Source: Bacillota bacterium (GTDB lineage Bacteria > Bacillota > Clostridia > Lachnospirales > Lachnospiraceae). From it: a stretch of 50,647 bases of DNA. The position numbers were made by a program, and so were the translations under genes. Location of the stretch: positions 1 through 50,647 of the forward strand of contig JAEYQV010000079.1 in assembly GCA_023409835.1 (NCBI GenBank), in the 5' to 3' direction. The notes beneath the pieces are model-generated. The model did not search any database. It saw only the letters and a list, made by a program, of their open reading frames with translations, and was not told the origin of the DNA. Of the stretch, positions 30,880-40,064 are shown in pieces; position 1 is the stretch's first letter; each line of letters begins with the position of its first letter.

Positions 30880-32178
30880 TTATTGCGCTAATCGGGCTAC
30901 CGCTACATAAATAAATGATATTTTGTACCAGGTTGCTCGATTTACGACTCCGGTAACGGGCAAGCTGAATATCCGCTGGAAGGCTTCCACTGCGTTGGCT
31001 GTGTTTTGACCATAGACTCCGTCCACGGCAACTTTAGGAATGGCAGGATAGGCATCGGATATCCGATTGAGCTGTGTTTGTATTGTCCTTACATCATTGC
31101 CGGTGGTACCGATGACGAGATCATAGCCGGGCCAGGAGGAAGGGACCCCGGAAACCTCAGGGGCGGTATTAATATAGATCGTATCACCATAAAAGTTACG
31201 AAGTATTTCGATAGCAGACAAGCCCTGATCACCCAGATATTTGGAGCCCCATTGTGTCATCCAGCCCGGGCATTGGGTACGATTACCATCACAATATTGA
31301 GTAAGGATTGGCTGTTGGACTCCGGGTCTGGATAAGTAATTAACAAATACAGAGTCAACGATAACACCAATGTTATCGAAAATATTGCGGCCGGGGACCC
31401 ATTTGTGGTCATAAGCGGTAGAGGAAGTTATCGTAAAGTTATAGCCCTGACTGGGATACCACTCGGTATATACCCGATTCAGAGTAAAGGATAAGATAGC
31501 AAGTACATTGGCATAGATCGTTGACTCCGACCAGGTGGCATAGATCTCACTGCTGGCAACATTCTTGATATAATCCCGAAATCGTACATAATAATTTTCC
31601 GCAGAGGGGTCAGCCGGTGGACCATCATGGACAATAATAAATTCGGGGATAACAACTTGGCTTAAAACAATCGCACCGGTTTCACTGGCCGGTTTTATTT
31701 CACTCTCCGGGATCTTAGGCGGAAAATCTCCAAATAACGTATGGGGTGGAACAACGAATAATTCACCTAACCCCTGCTGTGCTTCAGGCTGTGGTGTTAA
31801 TATAACGGGCTGCTCTGAAAGAACGTCAGGAAGAATATCAATATTCGAGATCGTTACTTTTTCGTACCCTGGAGCAAAGATCTGCACGGTATATTCAGAA
31901 TATGGCTGCACGTCCGATGGCTCCATACTGTAATCAATGGAAGGTGCGGGCAGCTCAATCACCTGGGTAAGGCCATTAGCATCCGTAGTCAGCTGGTCAT
32001 AAACTTGCTGCGGATTATTCGGTGAGATGATAGAAACTGTGGCGTTATCTATCGGTAGAACCCCTATGGTTGTGCAGCGTGCTCTGAGTCGTCCAAAGGA
32101 TTGTGTCTCCATTTGGGCTGGATAAAGCCGAATGCGGTCCTGAGAAACGTTCGGTTTGGAATTCGTATATAGCGTCAT
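30880..32178 (-). CDS. peptidoglycan-binding protein, paralogue A of a tandem pair
   Basis: A 432-residue protein with the same three-part plan as its neighbour: an N-terminal beta domain (FGRLRARCTT...VTISNIDILP), a central domain nearly identical in its core (PEFIIVHDGPP, IYATWSESTIYANVLAILSFTLNRVYTEWY, AYDHKWVPGRNIF, QYCDGNRTQCPGWMTQWGSK) and a C-terminal PG_binding_1 repeat. The N-terminal domains have diverged more than the centres. No signal peptide is seen, so it may reach its site through sporulation or another non-Sec route. First gene of the pair; only 40 bases separate the two, so they are probably co-transcribed. Confidence 0.72.
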   Translation of the reverse strand: MTLYTNSKPNVSQDRIRLYPAQMETQSFGRLRARCTTIGVLPIDNATVSIISPNNPQQVYDQLTTDANGLTQVIELPAPSIDYSMEPSDVQPYSEYTVQIFAPGYEKVTISNIDILPDVLSEQPVILTPQPEAQQGLGELFVVPPHTLFGDFPPKIPESEIKPASETGAIVLSQVVIPEFIIVHDGPPADPSAENYYVRFRDYIKNVASSEIYATWSESTIYANVLAILSFTLNRVYTEWYPSQGYNFTITSSTAYDHKWVPGRNIFDNIGVIVDSVFVNYLSRPGVQQPILTQYCDGNRTQCPGWMTQWGSKYLGDQGLSAIEILRNFYGDTIYINTAPEVSGVPSSWPGYDLVIGTTGNDVRTIQTQLNRISDAYPAIPKVAVDGVYGQNTANAVEAFQRIFSLPVTGVVNRATWYKISFIYVAVARLAQ

Positions 32179-32322
32179 AAAATTGGCCTCAATAATCTCA
32201 TTTTATATTAACTTATGATAGAACGGATAAAATGTGAATATAGATGCAGGCTTCTAAAAATAAACGATTGATACTAAATTTATACCGGGAAAGAGAATGA
32301 TAAGAATATTTATAGAAACCTC

Positions 32323-32351
32323 TTGATATTTGAAATCAGATGTGTTAATAT
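32323..32351 (+). promoter_or_regulatory. probable promoter of the carAB leader
   Basis: TTGATA (32323-32328), 17 bases, TAATAT (32346-32351). It implies a leader of about 680 bases before carA. Confidence 0.5.
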
Positions 32352-32443
32352 ACTAAAAATCAGTCAACGAATGCATAAATATGCACCGTAATTAATAATT
32401 AGTAATATATAGTAATATATGGAAACCGGATGGTATGCAAAGG

Positions 32444-32480
32444 AGTATATCCCCAGTTATGGGCTTATATTCTTTTTTTT
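32444..32480 (+). terminator. terminator-like hairpin in the carAB leader (possible attenuator)
   Basis: CCC (32452-32454) with GGG (32461-32463), then ATAT (32447-32450) with ATAT (32467-32470) across an asymmetric internal loop, ending in a run of eight T (32473-32480). It lies about 120 bases after the promoter and about 560 before carA. I see no PyrR-box or other known regulator site. Confidence 0.5.
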
Positions 32481-32506
32481 GCGCGAAAGTAGAGTGAGCA
32501 TTCATT

Positions 32507-32653
32507 CTCTTCCTCTCAGAACCGAAAACGCGAAGCGTTTATCGGTTGCGGATTTAAATGCCGATCGTGCAAGTAACACTTGCAACGAGCGGCATTAAAA
32601 CCGCAACTGACAGAAGTGCGTTATGTGCACGATGTCAGTTCTGAGAGGAAGAG
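32507..32653. repeat. 147-bp multi-hairpin palindromic unit in the carA leader
   Basis: Outer arms CTCTTCCTCTCAGAAC (32507-32522) and GTTCTGAGAGGAAGAG (32638-32653) are exact reverse complements. Inside are nested hairpins: CCGA...TCGG, GCAAGT-AAC-ACTTGC flanked by ATGCCG/CGGCAT, and AACTGACA/TGTCAGTT. The unit contains direct repeat B1 (32560-32620). Confidence 0.8.
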
Positions 32654-32988
32654 ATGGTGTGCGAGCGAGCCCGCGACCCCTCGGAGCCACGAAGTGGGTT
32701 CGAGGGGTGCGTAAGACCACTTGCAAGTGCGCATGCGCACGAAGTCAAAGCGAATAAATCATTCGCTTGGGAAGAATTCCAAAATGAATTCCATTGGAAA
32801 TTCATTTTGAAATTCTTCCGCTTTAGCGAGATGCCGCAAAGCGGCATCATGTAGGGAAGAGATGGTGTGCGAGCGAGCCCGCGAACCCTCGAAGCCACGA
32901 AGTGGGTTCGAGGGATGCGGACGGAAAGCCGATTGTGCAAGTAACACTTGCAACGAGCGGCATTAAAACCGCAACTGACAGAAGTGCG
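32647..32988. repeat. paired direct repeats A1/A2 and B2 in the carA leader
   Basis: A1 (32647-32711) and A2 (32855-32919) are 65-bp near-identical copies, each containing a hairpin (CCCTCG-AAGCCAC with GTGGGTTCGAGGG in A2). B2 (32928-32988) repeats B1 (32560-32620), 61 bp with one difference. The order is B1-A1-A2-B2. Between A1 and A2 lie further palindromes: AAGCGAAT/ATTCGCTT, GAAGAATT...AATTCTTC, and GATGCCGC-AAA-GCGGCATC. Composition is richer in GC than the surroundings. Open frames here are by-products of the repeats. Confidence 0.85.
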
Positions 32989-33036
32989 ATCGTGCAAGAC
33001 GAATATCCCAATTATAGGAAAGGAAAAGGTGAAGTA

Positions 33037-34119
33037 ATGAAAGCATTCTTAATTCTGGAGGATGGTAATGTCTTTACAGGTGAGAGCATCGGTGCCCCGA
33101 AGGAAATCATCAGTGAAATTGTGTTTAATACCGGTATGACAGGATATTTAGAGGTACTGACGGATCCCTCCTATGCAGGACAGAGTGTGGTGATGACCTA
33201 TCCCTTAATCGGTAATTACGGCATCAGTCATGAGGACATGGAATCAGATAAACCATGGGTTGATGCATTTATCGTAAGAGAGCTATCTAGAATTCCGAGT
33301 AATTTCAGAAAGGAAGAGGATATCCAAAGCTTTCTGCTGAGAAACGGGATCCCTGGGATTGCAGGCATAGATACCAGGGCATTAGTAAAGCTCTTAAGAA
33401 ATAAGGGTACCATGAACGGTATGCTCACCACGGATCCGAACTATGAACTTAAGGATGCTCTTGCAAAAATACATAATTATAAGGTGGCAGGTGTCATAGC
33501 TGCAACTACCTGTAAGGAGAAATATACCGTCCCGGCAGCAGGGGATATTAGATATAGAATTGCATTAATGGATTACGGCTTGAAGAAGAATATTGTCAGG
33601 TCACTGACGAAGAGAGGCTGTGAGGTGACTGTATATCCGGGTTTTACAAAAGCAGAAGAGGTACTTGCAGATCATCCGGATGGCATCATGCTGTCAAATG
33701 GCCCCGGAGATCCGAAGGAATGTAAGGAAATCATAGCGGAGGTTAAAAATTTGTTTGACAGTCACACGCCAATCTTTGCCATATGCCTCGGTCATCAGCT
33801 GCTGGCACTGGCAAACGGCGGGGATACTAACAAAATGAAGTATGGGCACAGAGGAGCAAACCATCCGGTGAAGGACTTAAAAACCGGAAGAGTATACATC
33901 TCCACACAGAACCATGGGTATATGGTTGTTGAGGACAGTATTGACCCGTATAAAGCGGAGATCAGCTTTATCAATGTCAATGATGGTACGGTGGAGGGAG
34001 TCCATTATCTTGGTAAGAACGTATTTTCCGTACAGTTTCATCCGGAGGCCTGCGCAGGGCCGATGGATAGCGAATTTCTATTTGATCGATTTCTTCATAT
34101 GATGGAGGTGCAAGCATAA
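33037..34119 (+). CDS. carA: carbamoyl-phosphate synthase, small (glutaminase) subunit
   Basis: A 360-residue subunit that releases ammonia from glutamine and channels it to CarB for carbamoyl phosphate, the precursor of pyrimidines and arginine. The N-terminal CPSase_sm_chain domain (AFLILEDGNVFTGESIGAPKE) is followed by a class I amidotransferase: nucleophile Cys in FAICLGHQLLAL, and His and Glu in VQFHPEACAGP. The frame extends upstream through repeats, but the ATG at 33037, behind AAAAGGTGAAG, gives the family N-terminus. The stop overlaps the carB start by one base (TAATG). Confidence 0.96.
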   Translation: MKAFLILEDGNVFTGESIGAPKEIISEIVFNTGMTGYLEVLTDPSYAGQSVVMTYPLIGNYGISHEDMESDKPWVDAFIVRELSRIPSNFRKEEDIQSFLLRNGIPGIAGIDTRALVKLLRNKGTMNGMLTTDPNYELKDALAKIHNYKVAGVIAATTCKEKYTVPAAGDIRYRIALMDYGLKKNIVRSLTKRGCEVTVYPGFTKAEEVLADHPDGIMLSNGPGDPKECKEIIAEVKNLFDSHTPIFAICLGHQLLALANGGDTNKMKYGHRGANHPVKDLKTGRVYISTQNHGYMVVEDSIDPYKAEISFINVNDGTVEGVHYLGKNVFSVQFHPEACAGPMDSEFLFDRFLHMMEVQA

Positions 34120-37100
34120 TGCCGAAAATAGAGAGTATTAAGAAGGTGTTGGTTATCGGCTCCGGTCCAATCATCATCGGCCAGGCAGCAGAATTTGACT
34201 ATGCAGGAACCCAGGCTTGCCGCTCCCTGAAGGAGGAGGGTATCAGTGTTATACTGGTTAACTCCAACCCGGCAACCATCATGACCGATAAGGAGATTGC
34301 AGATTTTGTATATATTGAGCCCCTGACACCGGAATTCGTTAAGAGAATCATTCTAAAGGAGAAGCCGGACAGCGTACTTCCAACCCTGGGAGGTCAGGCA
34401 GCCTTAAACATTGCCATGGAGCTTGAGGAATCAGGCTTCTTATTGGAGAATGATGTGAAGCTGATTGGAACGACTTCGGAGACAATCAAGAAAGCGGAAG
34501 ACCGTCTGGAGTTTAAGAAAACTATGGAGAAGATCGGGGAGCCCTGTGCACCGAGCGAAGTAGTCACTTCAACAGAGGCTGCCGTAAGCTTTGCCGAGAG
34601 TATCGGTTATCCGGTGGTCGTTCGTCCTGCATATACCCTTGGAGGCAGCGGCGGAGGTATTGCGGCCAACGAGGAGGAGCTGCTACACATCTGCTCTAAT
34701 GGACTCAGGCTCAGCCGAGTGGGACAATGCCTGATTGAACGTTCCATTGCCGGTTGGAAGGAGATCGAATATGAGGTTATGCGTGACAGTAAGGGTAACT
34801 GCATCACCGTCTGTAACATGGAAAATATCGATCCGGTTGGTGTCCATACCGGAGATAGTATCGTTGTAGCCCCGTCTCAAACCCTGGGGGATAAGGAATA
34901 CCAGATGCTCCGCAGCGCCTCTATCAATATTATAACCGAATTGGGTATCACCGGTGGCTGCAATGTACAATACGCTCTTCATCCGGATACCTTTGAATAC
35001 TGTGTCATTGAGGTGAATCCCAGGGTAAGCCGTTCCTCCGCTCTGGCCTCCAAAGCAACCGGGTATCCGATTGCTAAGGTGGCGGCGAAGATCGCCCTGG
35101 GCTATCATCTGGATGAGATTAAGAATGCAGTTACGAAGAAGACCTATGCCAGCTTCGAACCGGCCCTGGACTATGTTGTCGTAAAGATACCGAAATGGCC
35201 CTTCGACAAATTTATAACAGCAAAAAGATCTTTGACAACACAGATGAAAGCAACCGGTGAGGTTATGGCAATCAGTACGAATTTTGAATCCGCGCTGATG
35301 AAGGCACTTCGTTCCCTGGAGCAGAATATCTACAGTCTGAAATACGGAAATTACGAGAGTATGACTACGGAGGAGATCCATAGAGCTCTTTATCAGGTGG
35401 ATGACAGGCGTCTGTTTGCTATTGCAGAGGCAATCCGCAGAGGAATCTCCTATGAAGAGATCCATGCTGTTACGAAAATAGATCTGTGGTTTATTGATAA
35501 GCTGGCCATCCTTGTGGAGCTGGAAAAGGAGCTGGAGACAGGAATTTTTACTATAGAATTACTGGAGAGAGCCAAGCGCCTGGGATTTCCGGATCGAGTT
35601 ATCGCCCAGCTGACGAAAATATCCGAGGAGGAAATCAAAGCCCTCCGGAAGAAACATAATATTATAGCAGCATATAAAATGGTTGATACCTGTGCAGCTG
35701 AGTTTGATGCAGAGACACCTTACTATTATTCCTGTTTCGGAAGCCTTAACGAAGTGGAGAAAACCAGCGGAAGACGCAAAATTATGGTGTTGGGCTCCGG
35801 CCCGATCAGGATCGGACAGGGAATCGAATTCGATTACTGCTCGGTGCACAGCGTTTGGGCCCTTGCTAAAAGCGGCTGTGAGACAATCATCGTTAATAAT
35901 AATCCGGAGACTGTGAGTACGGACTTTGATATTGCGGATAAGCTTTATTTTGAGCCTCTTACTCCGGAGGATGTGGAGAATATCGTAGATATGGAGCAGC
36001 CGGACGGTGCTGTAGTACAGTTTGGAGGACAGACTGCAATCAAGCTGACGGAAGCACTGCTTAAGATGGGAGTTCCCATCCTCGGAACCTCTGCGGCAGA
36101 TGTGGATGCGGCGGAGGACCGTGAGCTTTTCGATAAGATATTGGAGAATTGCGGAATTCCGAGACCTGCAGGTAAGACGGTATATACCACAGAGGAAGCA
36201 CTGGCAGCGGCTGCAGAGCTGGGCTATCCGGTTCTTGTACGGCCCTCCTATGTGCTCGGCGGGCAGGGAATGCAGATTGCCATCTGCGACGAGGATATCG
36301 TGGAGTTCATGCATATTATCAATCGAAATGTGCAGGAGCATCCGATCCTGGTGGATAAATACCTGATGGGGAAAGAGGTTGAGGTTGATGCAGTCTGTGA
36401 TGGTGAAGATATTCTGATCCCGGGGATTATGGAGCATATCGAGAGGGCGGGTATTCATTCTGGTGACAGTATCTCCGTATATCCTTCCCAGTCCATCAGC
36501 CAGAGAGTGAAGGTCGATATCGTAAACTATACGAGGAAGCTGGCGAATTCCCTCCATGTCATAGGATTAATAAATATACAGTTTATTGTTTACAAAGATA
36601 AGGTATATGTTATCGAAGTAAATCCCAGATCCAGTCGAACGGTACCCTATATCAGCAAGGTCACTAACCTGCCGATTGTAGATATCGCAACACAAGTTAT
36701 CCTCGGAGAGAAGATTAAGGGGCTTGGACTGACACCGGGCTTATGGCCGGAATCAGAGTATATCGCAATTAAGATGCCTGTATTCTCCTTTGAGAAGCTG
36801 CGCGGTGCGGAGATCAGTCTGGGACCGGAGATGAAATCCACCGGAGAATGCTTAGGTATTGCATTGGAATTCCATGAAGCGCTGTATAAGGCCTTCCTCG
36901 GCGCCGGCATCAATCTACCGAAGCATAAGAAGCTGATTATGACAGTGAAGGACTCCGATAAAGAAGAAGCCGCGGAAACCGGTAGAAGGTTTGCAGCCCT
37001 TGGTTATGAAATATACGCAACGGAAGGCACAGCTAGAGCATTGCAGGAGCATGGCATACCGGCGAAGGAGATCCGTAAAATCGAGCAGGAAAGCCCGAAT

Positions 37101-37316
37101 ATTATGGATTTAATCCTAAGTCATAAAATCGATCTTGTCATCAATACTCCTACGCAGGGAAGAGATAAAACCAGAGATGGCTTCCTGATTCGTCGGGTTT
37201 CCATCGAGACCGGCGTAACCTGCTTCACCTCCCTCGATACGGCGAATGCACTATTAACCAGCATGGAGAATGAAGACCCTCAGGATCTGACTCTGGTCGA
37301 TATCGCAAAAATATAG
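34119..37316 (+). CDS. carB: carbamoyl-phosphate synthase, large subunit
   Basis: A 1065-residue enzyme with the usual duplicated ATP-grasp architecture. The first half begins MPKIESIKKVLVIGSGPIII and has the carboxyphosphate site with RPAYTLGGSGGG. The second half begins GRRKIMVLGSGPIRIGQGIEFDY and contains RPSYVLGGQGM, the carbamate-phosphorylating site. The C-terminal MGS-like allosteric domain (AALGYEIYATEGTARALQEHGI) is present and would bind nucleotide or ornithine effectors. Length is normal. GGAGGTG in the end of carA serves as ribosome site. A terminator follows directly. Confidence 0.97.
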   Translation: MPKIESIKKVLVIGSGPIIIGQAAEFDYAGTQACRSLKEEGISVILVNSNPATIMTDKEIADFVYIEPLTPEFVKRIILKEKPDSVLPTLGGQAALNIAMELEESGFLLENDVKLIGTTSETIKKAEDRLEFKKTMEKIGEPCAPSEVVTSTEAAVSFAESIGYPVVVRPAYTLGGSGGGIAANEEELLHICSNGLRLSRVGQCLIERSIAGWKEIEYEVMRDSKGNCITVCNMENIDPVGVHTGDSIVVAPSQTLGDKEYQMLRSASINIITELGITGGCNVQYALHPDTFEYCVIEVNPRVSRSSALASKATGYPIAKVAAKIALGYHLDEIKNAVTKKTYASFEPALDYVVVKIPKWPFDKFITAKRSLTTQMKATGEVMAISTNFESALMKALRSLEQNIYSLKYGNYESMTTEEIHRALYQVDDRRLFAIAEAIRRGISYEEIHAVTKIDLWFIDKLAILVELEKELETGIFTIELLERAKRLGFPDRVIAQLTKISEEEIKALRKKHNIIAAYKMVDTCAAEFDAETPYYYSCFGSLNEVEKTSGRRKIMVLGSGPIRIGQGIEFDYCSVHSVWALAKSGCETIIVNNNPETVSTDFDIADKLYFEPLTPEDVENIVDMEQPDGAVVQFGGQTAIKLTEALLKMGVPILGTSAADVDAAEDRELFDKILENCGIPRPAGKTVYTTEEALAAAAELGYPVLVRPSYVLGGQGMQIAICDEDIVEFMHIINRNVQEHPILVDKYLMGKEVEVDAVCDGEDILIPGIMEHIERAGIHSGDSISVYPSQSISQRVKVDIVNYTRKLANSLHVIGLINIQFIVYKDKVYVIEVNPRSSRTVPYISKVTNLPIVDIATQVILGEKIKGLGLTPGLWPESEYIAIKMPVFSFEKLRGAEISLGPEMKSTGECLGIALEFHEALYKAFLGAGINLPKHKKLIMTVKDSDKEEAAETGRRFAALGYEIYATEGTARALQEHGIPAKEIRKIEQESPNIMDLILSHKIDLVINTPTQGRDKTRDGFLIRRVSIETGVTCFTSLDTANALLTSMENEDPQDLTLVDIAKI

Positions 37317-37324
37317 AATAAAAT

Positions 37325-37366
37325 AAAAGACGAAGGAGTGCAATTCTATGCTTCTTCGTCTTTTAG
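37325..37366 (+). terminator. carAB terminator
   Basis: AAAAGACGAAG (37325-37335) pairs with CTTCGTCTTTT (37354-37364). The A-tract and T-tract form part of an 11-bp stem, usable from both strands. Confidence 0.85.
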
Positions 37367-37407
37367 AATTCAATAAGGTCCATTACCCTTCCGTTTGAAC
37401 CATACAG

Positions 37408-37776
37408 CTATATTGCAGGGATGATCTCCAACCAATAGCCGTCCGGATCGCTGATAAAGTAAATTCCCATTCCGGGATTCTCATAACAGATGCAGTTCAT
37501 TTCCTTATGCTTCTTATAAGCCGACTCATAATCATCGGTAATGAACGCCAGATGAAACTCGTTATCCCCCAGATTATATGGGCGATCCCAGTCTCTCAGC
37601 CAGGTCAGCTCCAGCTGGTGGCCGCCTAAGCCATCACTTAGGAAGACAATGATGAAATCCCCGGCTTCAGGGGTGATACGACTAACCTCCTTCAGACCGA
37701 GTGCCTTGTCATAAAAGTCCAGAGATTTTTGTAAATCAACCACATTGAAATTATTATGTGCAAATCTAAAATTCAT
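37408..37776 (-). CDS. VOC family protein (glyoxalase I-like)
   Basis: A 122-residue vicinal-oxygen-chelate protein resembling lactoylglutathione lyase. RFAHNNFNVVDLQKSLDFYDKALGL opens the first beta-alpha-beta module; GGHQLELTWLRDWDRPYNLGDNEFHLAF and GMGIYFISDPDGYWLEIIPA complete the second. Metal-ligand candidates are His8, Glu in LELT, His in FHLAF and Glu in LEIIP, the same positions as in glyoxalase I. The frame runs back to 37899, but the ATG at 37776 behind AAGGCGGG is the start. Likely detoxifies methylglyoxal-type adducts; substrate unproven. Confidence 0.85.
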   Translation of the reverse strand: MNFRFAHNNFNVVDLQKSLDFYDKALGLKEVSRITPEAGDFIIVFLSDGLGGHQLELTWLRDWDRPYNLGDNEFHLAFITDDYESAYKKHKEMNCICYENPGMGIYFISDPDGYWLEIIPAI

Positions 37777-37979
37777 AAGTAAACCCGCCTTTCTTAATAG
37801 TTCAGAGAGCCTGAACAGCCGGACGAAGGATACGGGAAGCTTAAGTTTATCCCTGCTTTCCCGAACATAAACCTTGACCCGAAGTCCCGTTTCTCTCAAA
37901 TAATATTATATAACGTTTTTATTTGGTTGAGAAGGAAAGATTGGGATATTTCCATGATAAATTATTGTCATGAATAATA

Positions 37980-38007
37980 AGAGGCAGGTTGTTAGGAACC
38001 TGCCTCT
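37980..38007. terminator. terminator of the BIG2 protein gene
   Basis: AGAGGCAGGTT (37980-37990) and AACCTGCCTCT (37997-38007) form a perfect 11-bp stem with a six-base loop, downstream of the minus-strand gene. Confidence 0.75.
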
Positions 38008-38067
38008 AAGGTTAATATTCAAATTGTGTACTGAGCTGTCGAAGTAATTATTACCGGTAATCAGCAG

Positions 38068-38934
38068 TTATTTCGCTGCAATTTCCTTGCGAAGAGCTGC
38101 CAGATTAAATCGGTTGTTTAAAAATTTGTCCAAGGAGTCAACCAGAGACTCGTTGGGTTTTGGTGTAGGTGTTGCTGTAGGTGACGGACTTTCTGTTGAG
38201 CTGTTAAAGTAGTCAGCCAATGCAGAATTTAAATCAGATTCCGGTATCAGATTCAATTCGGAATGCTCGCTGAAATAAGTCTCCAAAGGTAGAACATCAT
38301 CAGAATTAACTACGATTACGTTGCACACTGCAAATTTACGACTTCCGTCATTGTTCAGAGCATCAATCGCTGCAAATAAATAAGTAAAACCTATTTTCTT
38401 GCCGGTAGCACGTCCACCGGGACTGATAGAAGCAATGGTTGGATCATAACTGGAAAATCGTGCATCCTCTGCAGTATTACTTGGTTTCATAATGACACTT
38501 AGGGAATCGCTTTTTTCAACCCCCAAAATAATTCTTGATCTGGTCATCTTGACGCTGAAGGCCGGTGGTCCGACTGTAACATCGCAGGTTAAACTGATTG
38601 TATTCAAGCCATCTTTAATACTTGCGGTGATTGTTGTAAAGCCTACCATTTTGGCAGTGATTGTACCATCATCGCTAACAGAAGCAATTTCCGAATCGGC
38701 TGATTTGTAAGAAACCTTAGTATTCTCGCTTATTTTGTATACCTTTAGCGGAAAGGTCTTACCCTTTACTAATGTGATGCTCTTTAAGTTCAGCCGGTAG
38801 TCATCGCTTTTATCCTTCTCAATATTAGTAGCGTATGCTTTTCCAACTCCATTCGGTGTCAGATCTGGCATTATTGCAGTAAAGAAAAGAAATAAGCCCA
38901 GGGAGATAACACATTTTATCAATGTCTTTTTCAT
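38068..38934 (-). CDS. exported protein with bacterial Ig-like (BIG2) domains
   Basis: A 288-residue secreted protein. A signal peptide (residues 1-35, ending GKAYA) is followed by two BIG2-like domains: about 45-122 (LKSITLVKGKTFPLKVYKISENTKVSYKSADSEIASVSDDGTITAKMVGFTTITA) and about 128-210 (PTIASISPGGRATGKKIGFTYLFA). Then come a helical stretch, a Pro/Thr/Ser linker (SPSPTATPTPKP) and a short helical C-terminus. No LPXTG anchor or enzymatic domain is seen. Probably an extracellular binding or structural protein. GGAGGATGTACC precedes the ATG. It is transcribed away from the two-component system, with about 380 bases between them. Confidence 0.8.
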   Translation of the reverse strand: MKKTLIKCVISLGLFLFFTAIMPDLTPNGVGKAYATNIEKDKSDDYRLNLKSITLVKGKTFPLKVYKISENTKVSYKSADSEIASVSDDGTITAKMVGFTTITASIKDGLNTISLTCDVTVGPPAFSVKMTRSRIILGVEKSDSLSVIMKPSNTAEDARFSSYDPTIASISPGGRATGKKIGFTYLFAAIDALNNDGSRKFAVCNVIVVNSDDVLPLETYFSEHSELNLIPESDLNSALADYFNSSTESPSPTATPTPKPNESLVDSLDKFLNNRFNLAALRKEIAAK

Positions 38935-39311
38935 GGTACATCCTCCGAGTTATGGAAATTCCTTATGTCACATCCTATCTATTCTGATAAGAATATATCA
39001 ACTATTTTTGTCAGAAAAGTGTCATATTGTATAAATTTATTAAATTTCACAATTTATATCATAAGTAAATATAAGTAAATTATTACGCATGTTTTTCTAC
39101 TTGTTTTATTCCTGCGTTTAATATAATATATGTATAAATGAGCACCATGCTACGCTTAATAACCTGCTGTTTACGATATGAGTCCGGCAGAAAGCCGCGA
39201 ATGTGCTTGCGATGCACTGCATAATTACAGGTATTGCGGAAAATGTATTCTTATCAAGTTCCGCATATACTAAGATAAAAAGGGAAAAGAACGTTAAGGG
39301 AGGAGTTTAAA
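38935..39311. other. divergent intergenic region, no gene seen
   Basis: AT-rich near the BIG2 gene, with a small inverted repeat TATTCT-GATA-AGAATA, and more mixed near the response regulator. Possible but weak promoter boxes exist (TATAAT at 39122-39127 with a 15-base spacer to TTGTTT; TATACT at 39266-39271 without a good -35). I find no RNA gene or coding frame. Confidence 0.5.
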
Positions 39312-40007
39312 ATGCAGCATATCCTAATCGCTGATGATAATCGTGACATTACTGATATCTTATCGACCTATTCGAAAATGGAAGGCTTTGAACCTGTGGT
39401 AGCAGGTGATGGAGAGGAAGCAATCAAGCTGTTTACGGAATATAATCCGGATGTGGTGCTGCTGGATGTAATGATGCCGAAGGAAGACGGATATGAGGTC
39501 TGCAGGAAGATCAGGAGTAAGTCCAATGTTCCTGTTATTCTGATTACGGCAAGGGGAGAAGATTTCGATAAGATTATGGGACTCGACATCGGTGCAGATG
39601 ATTACATAGTAAAGCCCTTCAGTCCAAGAGAAGTAATGGCAAGAGTCAGGGCAGTGATGCGAAGAATGACAAAGGCTTCCAAGGAAGTCTCATCAGAGAA
39701 TATCATTAATATAGGTAACCTGGAAATCAATCTTGAGGAATATACTCTACATATCGGAGGCAAGAAAATAGCCCTTACGAAAAAAGAAATTGAAACCATG
39801 TGGACACTTGCAACCAATCCCAATAAGGTGTTTACCAGAGATAATCTTCTGGACAGCTTATGGGGCTTCGATTATTTCGGAGACAGCAGAACGGTTGATT
39901 CCCACATAAAACGCCTCCGCGCTAAGCTGGATGCTGAAGATCATCCCTCCTGGACCATTAAAACCATCTGGGGTGTCGGCTATAAATTTGAAGTAGCTGA
40001 TAAATAA
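39312..40007 (+). CDS. OmpR/PhoB-family response regulator
   Basis: A 231-residue two-component regulator. The receiver domain (1-118) has the acidic pocket ADDNRD, the phospho-acceptor Asp in VVLLDVMMPKEDGYE, the conserved Thr in ILITARGED and Lys in YIVKPFSPRE. The C-terminal winged helix (about 132-229) contains LTKKEIETMWTLATNPNKVFTRDNLLDSLWGF and RTVDSHIKRLRAKL, the trans_reg_C DNA-recognition helix. AGGGAGGAG precedes the ATG. The cognate kinase follows 57 bases later. Target genes cannot be identified from the sequence. Confidence 0.92.
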   Translation: MQHILIADDNRDITDILSTYSKMEGFEPVVAGDGEEAIKLFTEYNPDVVLLDVMMPKEDGYEVCRKIRSKSNVPVILITARGEDFDKIMGLDIGADDYIVKPFSPREVMARVRAVMRRMTKASKEVSSENIINIGNLEINLEEYTLHIGGKKIALTKKEIETMWTLATNPNKVFTRDNLLDSLWGFDYFGDSRTVDSHIKRLRAKLDAEDHPSWTIKTIWGVGYKFEVADK

Positions 40008-40064
40008 TAAGGATTGGGTTCCGGTGAAAGGCATGCGCAGATTTTAAGGAACCGGAGGCACAGA

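Noticed and set aside
32419..32598. 59-codon plus-strand frame across the carA leader hairpin
   Set aside because: No Shine-Dalgarno; it runs straight through the T-run and the repeat B1; composition looks accidental.
32635..32997. Minus-strand 120-codon frame and neighbouring frames in the carA leader
   Set aside because: Arise from the palindromic direct repeats; low complexity, no ribosome site, and internal duplication follows the DNA repeat and not a protein domain.
34683..36557. Antisense frames of 260 and 332 codons within carB
   Set aside because: carB is intact and strongly conserved; the antisense frames lack ribosome sites and known domains and are explained by codon bias of the sense gene.
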